Source: Bacillota bacterium (GTDB taxonomy: Bacteria; Bacillota; Clostridia; Christensenellales; Aristaeellaceae). From it: DNA of 64,000 nucleotides. The stretch is from positions 59,593-123,592 of the forward strand of contig JAEYPB010000062.1 of the NCBI GenBank assembly GCA_023411175.1, read 5' to 3'. The translations under genes were made by a program, and so were the position numbers. Shown in pieces: positions 48,455 through 57,329 of this stretch (the first letter of the stretch is position 1; each line of letters starts with the position of its first letter). The notes under the pieces were generated by a model. The model ran no database searches. It worked only from the letters and a program-made list of their open reading frames with translations, and was not told the DNA's origin.

Positions 48455-51046
48455 TCACACGGTTACAGTTACAGACCCGGAAGCTCCCAACGGCTTGACC
48501 TGTGATTGAAGGAAACCTTCAATATCGCAACGCTGCCGCAGCAAGCCGTAGTTCAAAATGACCGCCTTCTTTGGATCATCGCCAAACCGTACCGTCCTCG
48601 TTTCGAGGTACAGCTCGGATTTCCGCAGTTGCTTCATGAACTGCGAGAAGGGCAGGCACTCGCCGAGGATTGCATGGTCGCGGCGATACTGGGTGTATCG
48701 GTCGTAGACGCTGCGGAAATGGATCGCAACGCTGTTCTCATCCAGTATCCGGCATTCATCGTCCGACAGGCCCATGCGGTCTATGACCTCCAGCGTCTGC
48801 TCGACCACGCTCTTGTTGCTTTCACCGCCATCCAGCAGATAGTCCTGAACGGCATATTCCATGTACTTCACGCAGGCATCGAGATCGATGGTGAATACCT
48901 GATTCCACGAGAATCCGAGCCGGGCGCACAATGCCTCCAGTAAGTGTAGCCCCACCATGCAGCAGGCCAGATTGTTCAGAATGCGTGACGGCAGGGTCGC
49001 CTTGAACAGCGGCAGCGCCTCGTCATGCCATTGCTTCACCGCTGCCTTGGACAGCGTCAATGCCGTATCCAACAGCGCCCGGCCAAGCGCGGTGAGATCG
49101 TCCCTGCGGTCGCTCAGCCTGCCAAATGCGACCCGCGAGGCGACGTTTTTCAGGTCGCGCTTGCTGAACAGCAACTCCATGCCGCGCTCCCGGATAGCCG
49201 GTTCATCCGGCGATTCCTCGCCCGCAACGGCCAGCGGAGCAAGCAATGCATAGCTCACCTGCGACTGATCGGCGCGACCGCGCACACCCTCGTGCCCGTC
49301 GTAGCTGTCGCGGAAATGGTTGTACAGCGCGCCGATTCGCATTTTGTCGATCTTGGACGGCTTGAACTCGTCCAGCGCCTGCGGGAACAGGTTGCTGGAA
49401 GCGGCATCCTTCATCAGCGTAAACGCCGTGATCTGCGGCGAGGCCACAACTTTGCTCCGCCCAAAGATGGGCAGGATCACACGTTCCAGCGTGGTTGACT
49501 TGCCGCTGCCCGCCTCGCCGATCAGGAACAGATGCGGGTACTTGATGCCCGCTTTCCGCATGTGCTCCTTGACAAAGCACCCGGCGCACCAGGCCAGCGT
49601 CGTCACCGTCTTGGCCGGCTCGTTGTATCCAAGCAGCAGCGGCGCGAGCTCCGCGAAGCACTCAGGCGCAATGGCGCAGGCATCCGGGAGCGTGGTTTCA
49701 ATGGAGGCGTATTTCTCAAGCTGCACCATGTCCTCGACCGCCTCGCCGCCAGCAGCAAGCGCGCCTCCCTTGCCCACGAAGATCCATCGTTCGTCCCGCT
49801 CATATAGTCCCAGCGCCTTGACGCCGTACTTCACCTGCCATTCAAGCCCGGCCAGATAGCCCTTGAGCAATTCAAGGTCGCCCTCGCTGCCGGTGTAGCT
49901 GAGTGAGATCGTTCGTTTGTTCAGCACGCCCTTGAATTTCTGGAGGTTGCCGAAATCGGTGGTCATGAAGGTTTGTCGGAAGGTTTCGCCGTACATGGTC
50001 ACGAGGTCGCAGGTCATCTGCGTTTCATCCTCGGCGATGAGCATCTCCAGCGGGCGGACGATGAAATTGGTGATCGGGTAGACCTGCTCGCCCTTGACGC
50101 GGTAGTAACGACCGTTCTGCTCGAAGACGACCGGATCGCCCTCCGGGGAATAGGTCTGCTCGGTGCGCGCAATGGCCTGCCGGATCGTCTCCGCGCCGTA
50201 GGTGGAGCCGTCTGCGTGGTGGACATTGTCCCACTTCTCGCGCAGCAGCGCCGACTGGCGGAACAGCCTGTCCATTTGCTCGGCATCTTTCCCCGTCCAG
50301 AAGGCGAGTGTACAGCATAATGCGAGATCGGCTTCGGATTGGGAGCCGTACTTGTCCTTCCAGCGGCCTTCCCACAGGTCGTTGAAATCCTCGCCACCAG
50401 ATGCGGCGCGGGCTTTCTCCAGCACCTGCTCGTCGGTTAACTGCACTGCTTTACGAGTGGCCTTGGCAGCCCTGGGCTTGCGCTTCTTGGCAACGAAGGT
50501 TTCGTGAATCCACGGGAGCGCCGCCGCGCCGTCCGCGATGCCCTCCGGCAGACGGCCTCCGTCAGGCGTACCTTCCAGCCGCTGCCCGGTCATCGTGAAG
50601 TAGCGGCCCGTCGAGTACATTTCTACGCCGGTGGCGCTGTTCTTGTTGCCCTTGCCCGGCATGGAACCGTGGAAGAAGATGTGCAGGCCGGTGCCGGAGG
50701 GCGAGATTTCCGCGTAGGACGGATACTTCTCCAGAATTGCGCGGGCGGTATCGTTGAGGGTGCTGCCACCGGGGCTCCCGGCGTCCTCGGTGCGGCAATG
50801 GTCGATGTCCACGCCGACGAGGTTGGAGTCCTCCGTGAACACGAAGCCTAAGCCCGTGAACGTGTATCTGGCGCAGGCGGCCTCGGCCTGAGGCAGCGTC
50901 GCCCAAGTCTGCGGGTTGGTGGAGGACGCCTTGCGCCCGGTCTTGGGATCATAGGGCACTTTGCGGGGCTTGCCGCCCTTGGGGTCGGGTTCCAGACGCC
51001 AGCATATCCATTGCGGCAGCGCCGTCAATTCTTTGGGGAAGCTCAT
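48455..51046 (-). CDS. Phage primase/helicase (AEP-like N-domain plus P-loop helicase)
   Basis: An 863-residue replication protein. Residues 1-200 resemble archaeo-eukaryotic primase-type domains (PQWICWRLEPDPKGGKPRKV, LVGVDIDHCRT, SPSGTGLHIFFHG). The C-terminal half has a P-loop, LFLIGEAGSGKSTTLERVIL (near 520), and phage helicase features. It should prime and unwind phage DNA. The ATG at 51046 follows AGGAG and overlaps the DUF4406 stop by 4 bases. It belongs to one replication operon with the DNA polymerase and SNF2 genes. Confidence 0.85.
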   Translation of the reverse strand: MSFPKELTALPQWICWRLEPDPKGGKPRKVPYDPKTGRKASSTNPQTWATLPQAEAACARYTFTGLGFVFTEDSNLVGVDIDHCRTEDAGSPGGSTLNDTARAILEKYPSYAEISPSGTGLHIFFHGSMPGKGNKNSATGVEMYSTGRYFTMTGQRLEGTPDGGRLPEGIADGAAALPWIHETFVAKKRKPRAAKATRKAVQLTDEQVLEKARAASGGEDFNDLWEGRWKDKYGSQSEADLALCCTLAFWTGKDAEQMDRLFRQSALLREKWDNVHHADGSTYGAETIRQAIARTEQTYSPEGDPVVFEQNGRYYRVKGEQVYPITNFIVRPLEMLIAEDETQMTCDLVTMYGETFRQTFMTTDFGNLQKFKGVLNKRTISLSYTGSEGDLELLKGYLAGLEWQVKYGVKALGLYERDERWIFVGKGGALAAGGEAVEDMVQLEKYASIETTLPDACAIAPECFAELAPLLLGYNEPAKTVTTLAWCAGCFVKEHMRKAGIKYPHLFLIGEAGSGKSTTLERVILPIFGRSKVVASPQITAFTLMKDAASSNLFPQALDEFKPSKIDKMRIGALYNHFRDSYDGHEGVRGRADQSQVSYALLAPLAVAGEESPDEPAIRERGMELLFSKRDLKNVASRVAFGRLSDRRDDLTALGRALLDTALTLSKAAVKQWHDEALPLFKATLPSRILNNLACCMVGLHLLEALCARLGFSWNQVFTIDLDACVKYMEYAVQDYLLDGGESNKSVVEQTLEVIDRMGLSDDECRILDENSVAIHFRSVYDRYTQYRRDHAILGECLPFSQFMKQLRKSELYLETRTVRFGDDPKKAVILNYGLLRQRCDIEGFLQSQVKPLGASGSVTVTV

Positions 51047-51474
51047 ATCTGTATCTCCTTGCAATCATCGGTGAAACGGCGTACAATCATGTTGCGCCAG
51101 CGCGCCCGGTTCAGTTCCTTCTTCATACCATCGCTAACGGTATCGCCGAAGAACCACAATTCGCGGCACTTCGATAGCAGGATCAGTCCCATGTACAGTG
51201 CCAACTCGCGAGTTTCCTCGGTTTCCTCCGCGCCAAGGAATTGCGGAAACAACAGGTGCGGCGCAACCGGCAGCGCGCCTTGGGAGATAGCATGGGCGCA
51301 GTATCGCCGGGCGTTTTGAACATTCCTTTCAACGTCGCCCGCATACGGGGAGCAGATGTAGACCAGCGGCATGTAGCCGAGCCGCTTCGCGCGTTCCTCC
51401 CGCTCGATGGTCTGTAAGGCCGTGGAGGCCGTGGGATCGTAATAGCCCTCGGCGTTACGCATCCGTTCGTTCAT
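51043..51474 (-). CDS. DUF4406 protein (nucleoside deoxyribosyltransferase-like)
   Basis: A 143-residue protein. MPLVYICSPYAGDVERNVQN (near 35) and CRELWFFGDTVSDGMKKELN (near 105) are the DUF4406 signature, a fold shared with nucleoside 2-deoxyribosyltransferases. The enzymatic activity of the family is not settled. It overlaps the DNA polymerase stop (ATGA) and the primase start, so it is co-translated with the replication proteins. A role in nucleotide salvage is inferred. Confidence 0.82.
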   Translation of the reverse strand: MNERMRNAEGYYDPTASTALQTIEREERAKRLGYMPLVYICSPYAGDVERNVQNARRYCAHAISQGALPVAPHLLFPQFLGAEETEETRELALYMGLILLSKCRELWFFGDTVSDGMKKELNRARWRNMIVRRFTDDCKEIQI

Positions 51475-53393
51475 GCGTCCATTTCCTCCATGTGCCCGAA
51501 ATCTGCGCCATAGGCGGCTTCGGCGGCAATCGGCACATCCATCTCCGGGAAGGGCCGGGCGTCCATGCATTCCCGAATAAAGGCCACGGCCTCATGTAGC
51601 CGGTCGGCGGGCAGCTCGAACACCAGCTCGTCGTGAATCTGGAGCAGCGGTTTCAGCCACGGGCGCTCCGGCAGCCGTTCCACCAAGCGGCCCAGCGCCA
51701 GCTTGAGGATGTCGGCGGCGGTGCCCTGGATCGGGGTATTCAGCGCGCAACGCTCGGCAAACGACCTTCTGCCCCAATCCAGCGAGCGGATGCCCGGCAG
51801 GTAGCGCCGTCGCCCGAGGAAGGTCTGTGTGTACTGCCGCGCAGTGGCTGCCTTCTTCGCCTGTTCCTGCCAGCGGGCCAGCGCTGGATACCCGGCCTTG
51901 AGGTTTCGGATGACGCCCTCGCAATCCTCAAGGGACGCCGCCAGCCCCGCCTTGAATTTCAGCGTGCGCTGGAGGCCGCGCGCGAACAGGCCGTAAAACA
52001 CGCCGAAGTTGACGTTTTTGGCAATCGTCCGGCGCTCTTTGTAGTCGGGCGCGCCCTTGTCCACCGCCTGCGAGTAGGGAATGCCGAAGATGACGCCGGT
52101 GGTCTGCGCATGGATGTCGCCTCCAGTGCGGTAGGTTTCAAGCATCTTTTCATCCCGGCAGTAGAACGCACCGACGCGCAGCTCGATCTGCGAAAAGTCG
52201 CAAGACACCAGCACATGGCCCTCAGGCGCGATGATGAACGAGCGGATGCCCACAGGGTCGTTGGTCTTGCGCGGGCAGTTCTGCATGTTGGGGTTCCGCG
52301 CGGCAAAGCGTCCCGTCTCGGTGGCCAGCGGCATGAGGTCGGGATGGATGCGCCCGGTCGCCGGGTTCACGAAGCGCAGGTATCCGTCGATGTAGGTGGT
52401 CTTGAGCTTCGACCACTTGCGGTATGCCTGCACCAGCTCGAACAGCGGCACCAGTTCCGGGCGGTGTTCCACACACCATTCCGCGAGCATCACCATCACC
52501 TGATCGTCGGCGGCTTCGGCGTTTTTCTCCGTCGTTTTCAGAACCGGCAGGCTGAGGTCTTTGAACAGATAGTCCTTGAATGCCTGCGTCCCCGCGTTCG
52601 CGCCGATGTCCACGTCGCCGATCATGGCGCGGATTTTGGCTTGCAGGTCGATCAACCGGGCCACGCATTCGCCCTGTTTGCGAATCATGGTTTCCTCGTC
52701 CACCAGAAGGCCGTTGTACTTCATCAGGCCGCAGTAGACCGCCGTGGGCGATTCCACCTGCTCTACGATGAAGCAATGCCTGGGAAGGAAGGCGTCGAAC
52801 CACTGATTGAACCGATGGTACAGCCGGAGCGCATAGTCGGCGTCGGCGCAGGCGTAGCGCACGGTTTCCGGGGCATGAGAATCCATCTCGTCAAAGAATT
52901 TCCCCTCCGTCACATCCTCGAAGGAAGGCAACTCGTCGCCCAGCAATTCCGGCACCAGCTTCTTGAGGCCACTGTCTGAAAGGCCGCGAAATTCAAAAGT
53001 GTTCTTCAAAGTAAGCTGCGCGGCGGCGATGGTGTCATAGCAGGGCGGCTGGAGGATGATACCCTGCGCGTACAGGAACATGCTCTCGAAGGACAGGTTG
53101 TGGGCCACCTTCATAACGGTGGGATTCATCCAGAGCGTATCCCGCAGGAAGGGGATCACCTCGTCCGGGTCGGCGTTGCCGCCGTCGATATGCTCCAAGG
53201 GGATGTAGATGGCGCTGCCCTCCGCCATGGAGAGCGATATGCCCACGATGCAGGCGCGGTGCGCATCCAGCGCGGCGCGGTTGTCTTCCCGGTATTGCAG
53301 CAGCGGCGAGGTTTCAAAGTCGAAGGATACGACCGGCGCGTCTTGAAGATAGTCTTTGATTTGCTGGAGGTCGGTCACGCACTCGTATTCCAT
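51471..53393 (-). CDS. Phage DNA polymerase, family A
   Basis: A 640-residue polymerase. The N-terminal 3'-5' exonuclease is intact: FDFET (Exo I, Asp25/Glu27), NLSFE (Exo II, near 98) and YACADADYA (Exo III, near 180). The polymerase part carries the motif A segment LVSCDFSQIELRVGAFYCRD (near 393), motif B RRTIAKNVNFGVFYGLFARG (near 450) and motif C PLLQIHDELVFELP (near 592). The start is after AAAGGAGATCAAC. It should replicate phage DNA with proofreading. Confidence 0.94.
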   Translation of the reverse strand: MEYECVTDLQQIKDYLQDAPVVSFDFETSPLLQYREDNRAALDAHRACIVGISLSMAEGSAIYIPLEHIDGGNADPDEVIPFLRDTLWMNPTVMKVAHNLSFESMFLYAQGIILQPPCYDTIAAAQLTLKNTFEFRGLSDSGLKKLVPELLGDELPSFEDVTEGKFFDEMDSHAPETVRYACADADYALRLYHRFNQWFDAFLPRHCFIVEQVESPTAVYCGLMKYNGLLVDEETMIRKQGECVARLIDLQAKIRAMIGDVDIGANAGTQAFKDYLFKDLSLPVLKTTEKNAEAADDQVMVMLAEWCVEHRPELVPLFELVQAYRKWSKLKTTYIDGYLRFVNPATGRIHPDLMPLATETGRFAARNPNMQNCPRKTNDPVGIRSFIIAPEGHVLVSCDFSQIELRVGAFYCRDEKMLETYRTGGDIHAQTTGVIFGIPYSQAVDKGAPDYKERRTIAKNVNFGVFYGLFARGLQRTLKFKAGLAASLEDCEGVIRNLKAGYPALARWQEQAKKAATARQYTQTFLGRRRYLPGIRSLDWGRRSFAERCALNTPIQGTAADILKLALGRLVERLPERPWLKPLLQIHDELVFELPADRLHEAVAFIRECMDARPFPEMDVPIAAEAAYGADFGHMEEMDA

Positions 53394-53449
53394 GTTGATC
53401 TCCTTTCAGAATGCCGGAGGATGGGGGGCCCACCCTCCGGCGCAGGTCT

Positions 53450-54223
53450 TTAGTTGAGCGGACGGGCAGCTGGTTCCTCACCCATGATCTCGCCGGTTTC
53501 GGGATCGACAGCCATTGCCGAGGCCGGTTCGTCCTCGTACCCGACGCGCGTGGCGTACTGCTTTACCTGCTCGGCCATTGAGAGGATCAGGGGCAGTTCC
53601 GCATCGGTCAACGCCCGATCCACGGCAAACTGCGCCTGTGAGTAGGCGATGCCGCCCGCGTTGACCGCCTTTTTCAGCGAGAAGCGCGTCACCACGGAGC
53701 AGGATTTCCGGCCCTTGCCCAGCAGCCGCTTGATGTAGATGCCGAACTCCTTCATGGAGCCGGTGGGTAGCGTCAGCACCAAGGGGATCATCTCGCCCTC
53801 GCGCAGGATGAAGATGCGGCGCTTGTTTTTACATGCTTTGCCACCGTTTTCCCCGCTGCCGAATTGGTTCAGCGGGCAGCGGGCGCAGGCTCCGCCAGCG
53901 GGCCGGGCTCCGGTCGGATTGCCCACGCCGGTCACGCCGTCGTAGCTGCCGCAATCCGGGGGATTGTTGCCGCCCGTGAAGCGCTCGCGGTAGTAGGTGA
54001 ACAGCGGATGGTGGAACAGGATCACGCCGGAGAATTCCTTCACCGTATCCATCTCACCGGGCAGCGTGCCGGGCACCTCGAACACGGTGCCTCCGGCGGC
54101 GGGGATCGTCACCCGGTCGAAGGTAACGTTCATACCGACCATTTCCTCAGACAGCGCGTCGGCCAGATTGAAACCCTCCAGGGCGGTGTAGCTATTGGTG
54201 GTGGAAAGTTCGTTCTTGCTCAT
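53450..54223 (-). CDS. Replication-module protein of unknown function, Cys-containing
   Basis: A 257-residue protein upstream of the polymerase. Middle residues hold a Cys-rich knuckle (DCGSYDGVTGVGN, GGACARCPLNQFG, KACKNKRRIF) that may bind zinc. Position and length fit the single-strand-binding or accessory proteins found there in related phages, but I recognise no domain. The start at 54223 (MSKNELS) is set by GGAGG seven bases upstream. The C-terminus is acidic, as in many single-strand binding proteins. Confidence 0.6.
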   Translation of the reverse strand: MSKNELSTTNSYTALEGFNLADALSEEMVGMNVTFDRVTIPAAGGTVFEVPGTLPGEMDTVKEFSGVILFHHPLFTYYRERFTGGNNPPDCGSYDGVTGVGNPTGARPAGGACARCPLNQFGSGENGGKACKNKRRIFILREGEMIPLVLTLPTGSMKEFGIYIKRLLGKGRKSCSVVTRFSLKKAVNAGGIAYSQAQFAVDRALTDAELPLILSMAEQVKQYATRVGYEDEPASAMAVDPETGEIMGEEPAARPLN

Positions 54224-54244
54224 TTTCATATCCTCCGTTTCTTG

Positions 54245-54661
54245 TTATCGGGCTGCCTTGCGCACGCCCACGGTCGTTTTCTCGAATACGTTCACAAGGC
54301 CGTCAAGCCATGTGGGAAGCGAATCCCCGTTCTCAGCGATTTGCTCCTTGACAAAGGCGGAGAGCGAATTCGCGTTGACGGTTTCGTAGATCAGGTCGCC
54401 GAAGCCCTCGGCGCGAAGCGCGCCGTACAGCTCGTCCTTCATGCCCTCCGTTGCGGAAGCGCGGGTCTTGGTAGTCAGGCAGAACATGGTGCCCGCGCGG
54501 GTGAAGTTCTGTGTCTCGGTTTCCGCCATCAGCATGGATAGATGCCAGTCCACGTTGTCGATGTCCATGTTGACCTGCTTCAGCTCGGCCTCCAGCGCAT
54601 CCTTGCGGTCGCGTAGGGCTTTCAGCTCGTCGGCCAACTCAAAGAGCCGGTTGTTTTCCAT
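54245..54661 (-). CDS. Coiled-coil phage protein
   Basis: A 138-residue protein. Residues 1-45 are coiled coil (NNRLFELADELKALRDRKDA). A compact helical C-terminal part follows (KDELYGALRAEGFGDLIYET). Small proteins of this plan sit between SNF2 and polymerase genes in many Firmicutes phages, but the function is unknown. GGAGGCAAG precedes the ATG. Confidence 0.6.
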   Translation of the reverse strand: MENNRLFELADELKALRDRKDALEAELKQVNMDIDNVDWHLSMLMAETETQNFTRAGTMFCLTTKTRASATEGMKDELYGALRAEGFGDLIYETVNANSLSAFVKEQIAENGDSLPTWLDGLVNVFEKTTVGVRKAAR

Positions 54662-54669
54662 CTTGCCTC

Positions 54670-56085
54670 CTATGTGTTGAAGGGGTTGCGCCCGGCCCGG
54701 TAATCGTCCACCAGCGCCTTTGCGAGGTTGGCCTTGTCCCGGAGCGCCTGGAGCACCTTCTCATCCACCGTGCCCTTGGCGACGAGGTGGATGTAGGTAC
54801 AGGGCTGGCGCTGGCCGACGCGATGAATGCGGGCGCGGGTCTGCTCGTAGTTGCTCATGGAGTAGTCCATTGAGTAGAAAACCATGGTGCTGGCAGCGGT
54901 GAGCGTGATGCCCAGGCCCGCCGTGGCAATCTGGCCGACAAACACGGTTACGCCGGGATCATGCTGGAAGGCTGCCACCTGAGCGTCCCGATCCTTGATC
55001 TCGCCAGAAATCTGCGCGTACCGGATGCCCTTCTTCGTGAGCAGCTTTCCGATGGCGCGTATCTCCGGGATGAACCGGGCGATGACCACGAGCTTCTTGC
55101 CGTCCTGCTCCGCGCTTTCGATGATGTCGGAGAGCGCGTTCAGCTTGGCCGAGGAAATCTGCTCGGTGGCAGATGTTTCGTCGCCGCCCAGGAATCCGCC
55201 CGTGAGCTGAGATAATCGGAGCAGCCGGGTCAGCACGTTTGTGACGGTCACGATGTCGCCAGCCAGCTCCGCGTAGCTGTCCTTGACGAGTTGGCGGTAG
55301 GTTCGCATGGCGGCAGGCTCCAGCTCCACGCGCTGCACGATGTCCGTGGTGTCGGGAAGGTCGAGGCATTCTGCCTTGGTCGCCCGGAACGCGATGGAAT
55401 ACAGCCGCTCGGTGAACTCCGCCTCCATGCTTTTCTTCATGACGGGCGTGTGGTTGCCGTAGCCCGTCATGTCGAAGTAGCGGTTGCGGAACAGGTAGAA
55501 GCTCGGGCCGTACACGCGCGGATCGGCGAATTTGTACTGGCTGAAAACGTCCACTGGCTTGTTGGTGATGACGGTGCCCGTGAGCAGCAGACGGTACTTC
55601 GCCTTCGCGCCCAGCCGGTGCAGCGCCTTGGAAGCCGCGATGTTGTGGGTCTTGATCTTGTGGCCCTCGTCCGCGATGATGAGGTCGGGTGCCCATTTGA
55701 GCAGATCAGCCTCCAGCCGCCACGCGCTCTCGTAGTTCACCACGAGGACTTGGAGCGCAGCGCCGTTCATGTGCCGGATGGTATCGACCTTCCGGGCGGT
55801 GGTTCCTTCGAGTACGGCCAGGGAGTAGTCGAAGGCGGCGAACTTCTGGAACTCGTCCTCCCATACGCCCAGGATGGAGAGCGGCGCGACGATCAACAGG
55901 CGTTGGATGCGTCCGGTGTTCCAAAGCGCGCCGGTGATGGCGACAGAGGTCAAGGTCTTGCCGGTTCCCATCTCCATCAGGAGCGCAGCCCCGCCGCCCT
56001 GTGGTGAGGCGAGCAGTTGCCGGACAAAGGCGAAAGCTTCTTCCTGATGCCGGTACGGTGCGGCGCGGATGGGCATCTCGCTCAT
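54670..56085 (-). CDS. SNF2-family DEAD/DEAH helicase
   Basis: A 471-residue helicase. It carries RHQEEAFAFVRQLL (Q-motif region), LMEMGTGKTLTSVAI (Walker A, near 40), DLIIADEGHKIKT (motif II, DEGH, near 130), LLLTGTVITN, and in the second half FVGQIATAGLGITLTAAS and QTRARIHRVGQRQP (motif VI). This is the short phage SNF2 type. The ATG at 56085 has GGAGG ten bases upstream and overlaps the stop of the small upstream gene. Confidence 0.9.
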   Translation of the reverse strand: MSEMPIRAAPYRHQEEAFAFVRQLLASPQGGGAALLMEMGTGKTLTSVAITGALWNTGRIQRLLIVAPLSILGVWEDEFQKFAAFDYSLAVLEGTTARKVDTIRHMNGAALQVLVVNYESAWRLEADLLKWAPDLIIADEGHKIKTHNIAASKALHRLGAKAKYRLLLTGTVITNKPVDVFSQYKFADPRVYGPSFYLFRNRYFDMTGYGNHTPVMKKSMEAEFTERLYSIAFRATKAECLDLPDTTDIVQRVELEPAAMRTYRQLVKDSYAELAGDIVTVTNVLTRLLRLSQLTGGFLGGDETSATEQISSAKLNALSDIIESAEQDGKKLVVIARFIPEIRAIGKLLTKKGIRYAQISGEIKDRDAQVAAFQHDPGVTVFVGQIATAGLGITLTAASTMVFYSMDYSMSNYEQTRARIHRVGQRQPCTYIHLVAKGTVDEKVLQALRDKANLAKALVDDYRAGRNPFNT

Positions 56086-56276
56086 GGCTGCGATGCCTCC
56101 GGCTGCTCGACGATGTTCACCGAATCCACCGAACCGCCCGGTATAAGCACCACGACGCTGTGCCGCTTCCCGAAAAGCAGCTTCCACAGCCATGTAGACA
56201 GCGGATGCGTCCGGCACTCCAGGATCGGGCCGGTAGGATTGCGGCCTTTCAGGTCGATTCGGATGCTGTGTCTCAT
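56082..56276 (-). CDS. Small conserved phage protein upstream of SNF2
   Basis: A 64-residue basic protein (MRHSIRIDLKGRNPTGPILE...). It contains ECRTHPLSTWLWKLLFGKRH and VVVLIPGGSVDSVNIVEQPE. Very similar small proteins appear next to SNF2 helicases in Firmicutes phages. No function is known. AAAGGACGG lies upstream, and it overlaps the helicase by ATGA, so the two are coupled. Confidence 0.6.
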   Translation of the reverse strand: MRHSIRIDLKGRNPTGPILECRTHPLSTWLWKLLFGKRHSVVVLIPGGSVDSVNIVEQPEASQP

Positions 56277-56357
56277 ATGGGGTTCCGTCCTTTCCGGAGG
56301 GCGGATTTCTTGGTCCCTCCACCTACCGTCCTCGAAAAAGGCTGAATATAAGGCCGG

Positions 56358-56753
56358 TCAGAAAATTTCTTTCAGCTTTTTTAGCGCGGTAGCCAATTGC
56401 TGCGAAACCGCAGACTGGGAAACACCCGTCTGCTTGGCATATCCGCTTACGGATACGCCGCTCCAGAAAAGTGCCCGGAGCAATGCCTGTTGCTTCGGAG
56501 TAAGCTGCGCAATGGCTCGGAGAAGGCGCTCCGCGTCGGGTTCATCTGCAAACAAGGCTTGATAGCCCTCATCCTCAACGATCAGCCAGTCCGCGCCCGT
56601 TTCCTTTTCAAAGTCCAGGTGTACATGCCGCCTCGTGTTGGCATGATCGTTGTTGTATTCCAGCCGATCCTCGTTTTTCAGAAGCGCCTCCAATTCCGCC
56701 GACACCTCGATTCCTACCGATTCCCCCGTGACAAACCTGTACGTGTACTTCAT
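56358..56753 (-). CDS. Sigma-70 region 4-like phage regulator
   Basis: A 131-residue protein. The C-terminal half is a sigma region 4-type helix-turn-helix: AIAQLTPKQQALLRALFWSG, VSGYAKQTGVSQSAVSQQLA. The N-terminus is acidic and resembles the short extracytoplasmic-type or ArpU-like activators of clostridial elements. Its own intrinsic terminator upstream (56796-56834) isolates it from earlier genes, so it probably has a promoter of its own. It is a likely switch for the replication or late genes. Confidence 0.7.
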   Translation of the reverse strand: MKYTYRFVTGESVGIEVSAELEALLKNEDRLEYNNDHANTRRHVHLDFEKETGADWLIVEDEGYQALFADEPDAERLLRAIAQLTPKQQALLRALFWSGVSVSGYAKQTGVSQSAVSQQLATALKKLKEIF

Positions 56754-56795
56754 CCGGCTCCGCTCCTTTCGGGTGGAGCAAAGCCGTCAGGCCGA

Positions 56796-56834
56796 CAAAA
56801 AACCGGAGTAAGCCAATAACGGCTTTACTCCGGT
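56796..56834 (-). terminator. Intrinsic terminator of the early small-gene transcript
   Basis: On the minus strand ACCGGAGTAAAGCC pairs with GGCTTACTCCGGT (one bulged A) and is followed by TTTTTTG (56796-56801). It lies 10 bases beyond the stop of the 38-codon ORF and before the sigma-like gene. Confidence 0.8.
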
Positions 56835-56843
56835 CTGGTGTAG

Positions 56844-56960
56844 CTACATGAACCCCCGGTTCATGGCCCAAAGTGACTCAGTCAGCAAAACGATCGCCTT
56901 CCCGGCCACGCGGCCATAGAGGGTAATATCGCGTGTGCGGATAAGGTCTTCGCTATTCAG
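56844..56960 (-). CDS. Candidate 38-aa protein with CTG start
   Basis: A frame of 38 codons opens at CTG (56958-56960), seven bases after GGAG. It reads NSEDLIRTRDITLYGRVAGK, continues with IVLLTESLW and ends just before an intrinsic terminator. No ATG, GTG or TTG gives a comparable protein. The amphipathic, gene-like composition and the terminator spacing argue for a real gene. The start codon is unusual and the function unknown. Confidence 0.45.
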   Translation of the reverse strand: MNSEDLIRTRDITLYGRVAGKAIVLLTESLWAMNRGFM

Positions 56961-56973
56961 TTTTAGGCTCCGC

Positions 56974-57177
56974 TTACTTTGCGCGCGTGTAGCGCGCTTT
57001 GCATGTTGATCCGGCTTTTTTAAGGGCTGCTCCTCTGGTCGCTGTCATCGTTTTCGCATCAACCTTGAAGAACCGGCCACAGACCCGGCAGCAGCAGGAT
57101 ACGCGTACTTCGCCACTGCCTTCGACCAGTACAGTCCCTTTGGTGCACCATGGACACAAAATCTCCTTCGGTGGCAT
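56974..57177 (-). CDS. Small zinc-ribbon protein
   Basis: A 67-residue basic protein with two Cys pairs (CPWCTKGTVL and CCCRVCGRFF), a zinc-ribbon layout. The ATG at 57177 has AGGAGG twelve bases upstream, a little far. It is the first early gene after the immunity terminator and probably starts the early transcript. DNA or RNA binding is plausible. Confidence 0.6.
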   Translation of the reverse strand: MPPKEILCPWCTKGTVLVEGSGEVRVSCCCRVCGRFFKVDAKTMTATRGAALKKAGSTCKARYTRAK

Positions 57178-57250
57178 GAATAGTGTGATCCTCCTGCTTG
57201 CTTCGCTTTTTCGTAAGTACCAAGATGTGCCGTAACTTAATTCGTCCGAT

Positions 57251-57280
57251 ATGAGCGCGTGTAAGCGTGTAGGCATACAC
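57251..57280 (-). promoter_or_regulatory. Operator-like site at the early promoter
   Basis: The plus strand reads ATGAGCGCGTGTAAGC followed by GTGTAGGCATACA. It matches the site at 58578-58606 (ATGTGCGCGTGTAAGC, then TGTGCGGCATACA). On the minus strand TTACAC inside it, 17 bases and ATTAAG could be the early promoter. Binding by the XRE repressor is inferred. Confidence 0.5.
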
Positions 57281-57289
57281 CGACGGGAC

Positions 57290-57315
57290 AAAAAATGCGG
57301 GGACTGTCCCCGCAT
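57290..57315 (-). terminator. Terminator of the immunity operon
   Basis: ATGCGGGGA (57295-57303) and TCCCCGCAT (57307-57315) form a perfect stem. On the minus strand it is followed by TTTTTTG. It lies 15 bases after the ImmA stop and separates immunity from early genes. Confidence 0.85.
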
Positions 57316-57329
57316 ATAAGGGGAGGCAA

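Noticed and set aside
56847..56865. CATGAACC..GGTTCATG palindrome as an operator
   Set aside because: It coincides with the coding end (MNRGFM) of the small 38-codon ORF and is only 8 bp per arm.
56974..57315. 113-residue version of the zinc-ribbon gene
   Set aside because: The longer frame runs through the immunity terminator and operator-like site; the ATG at 57177 has the ribosome site.
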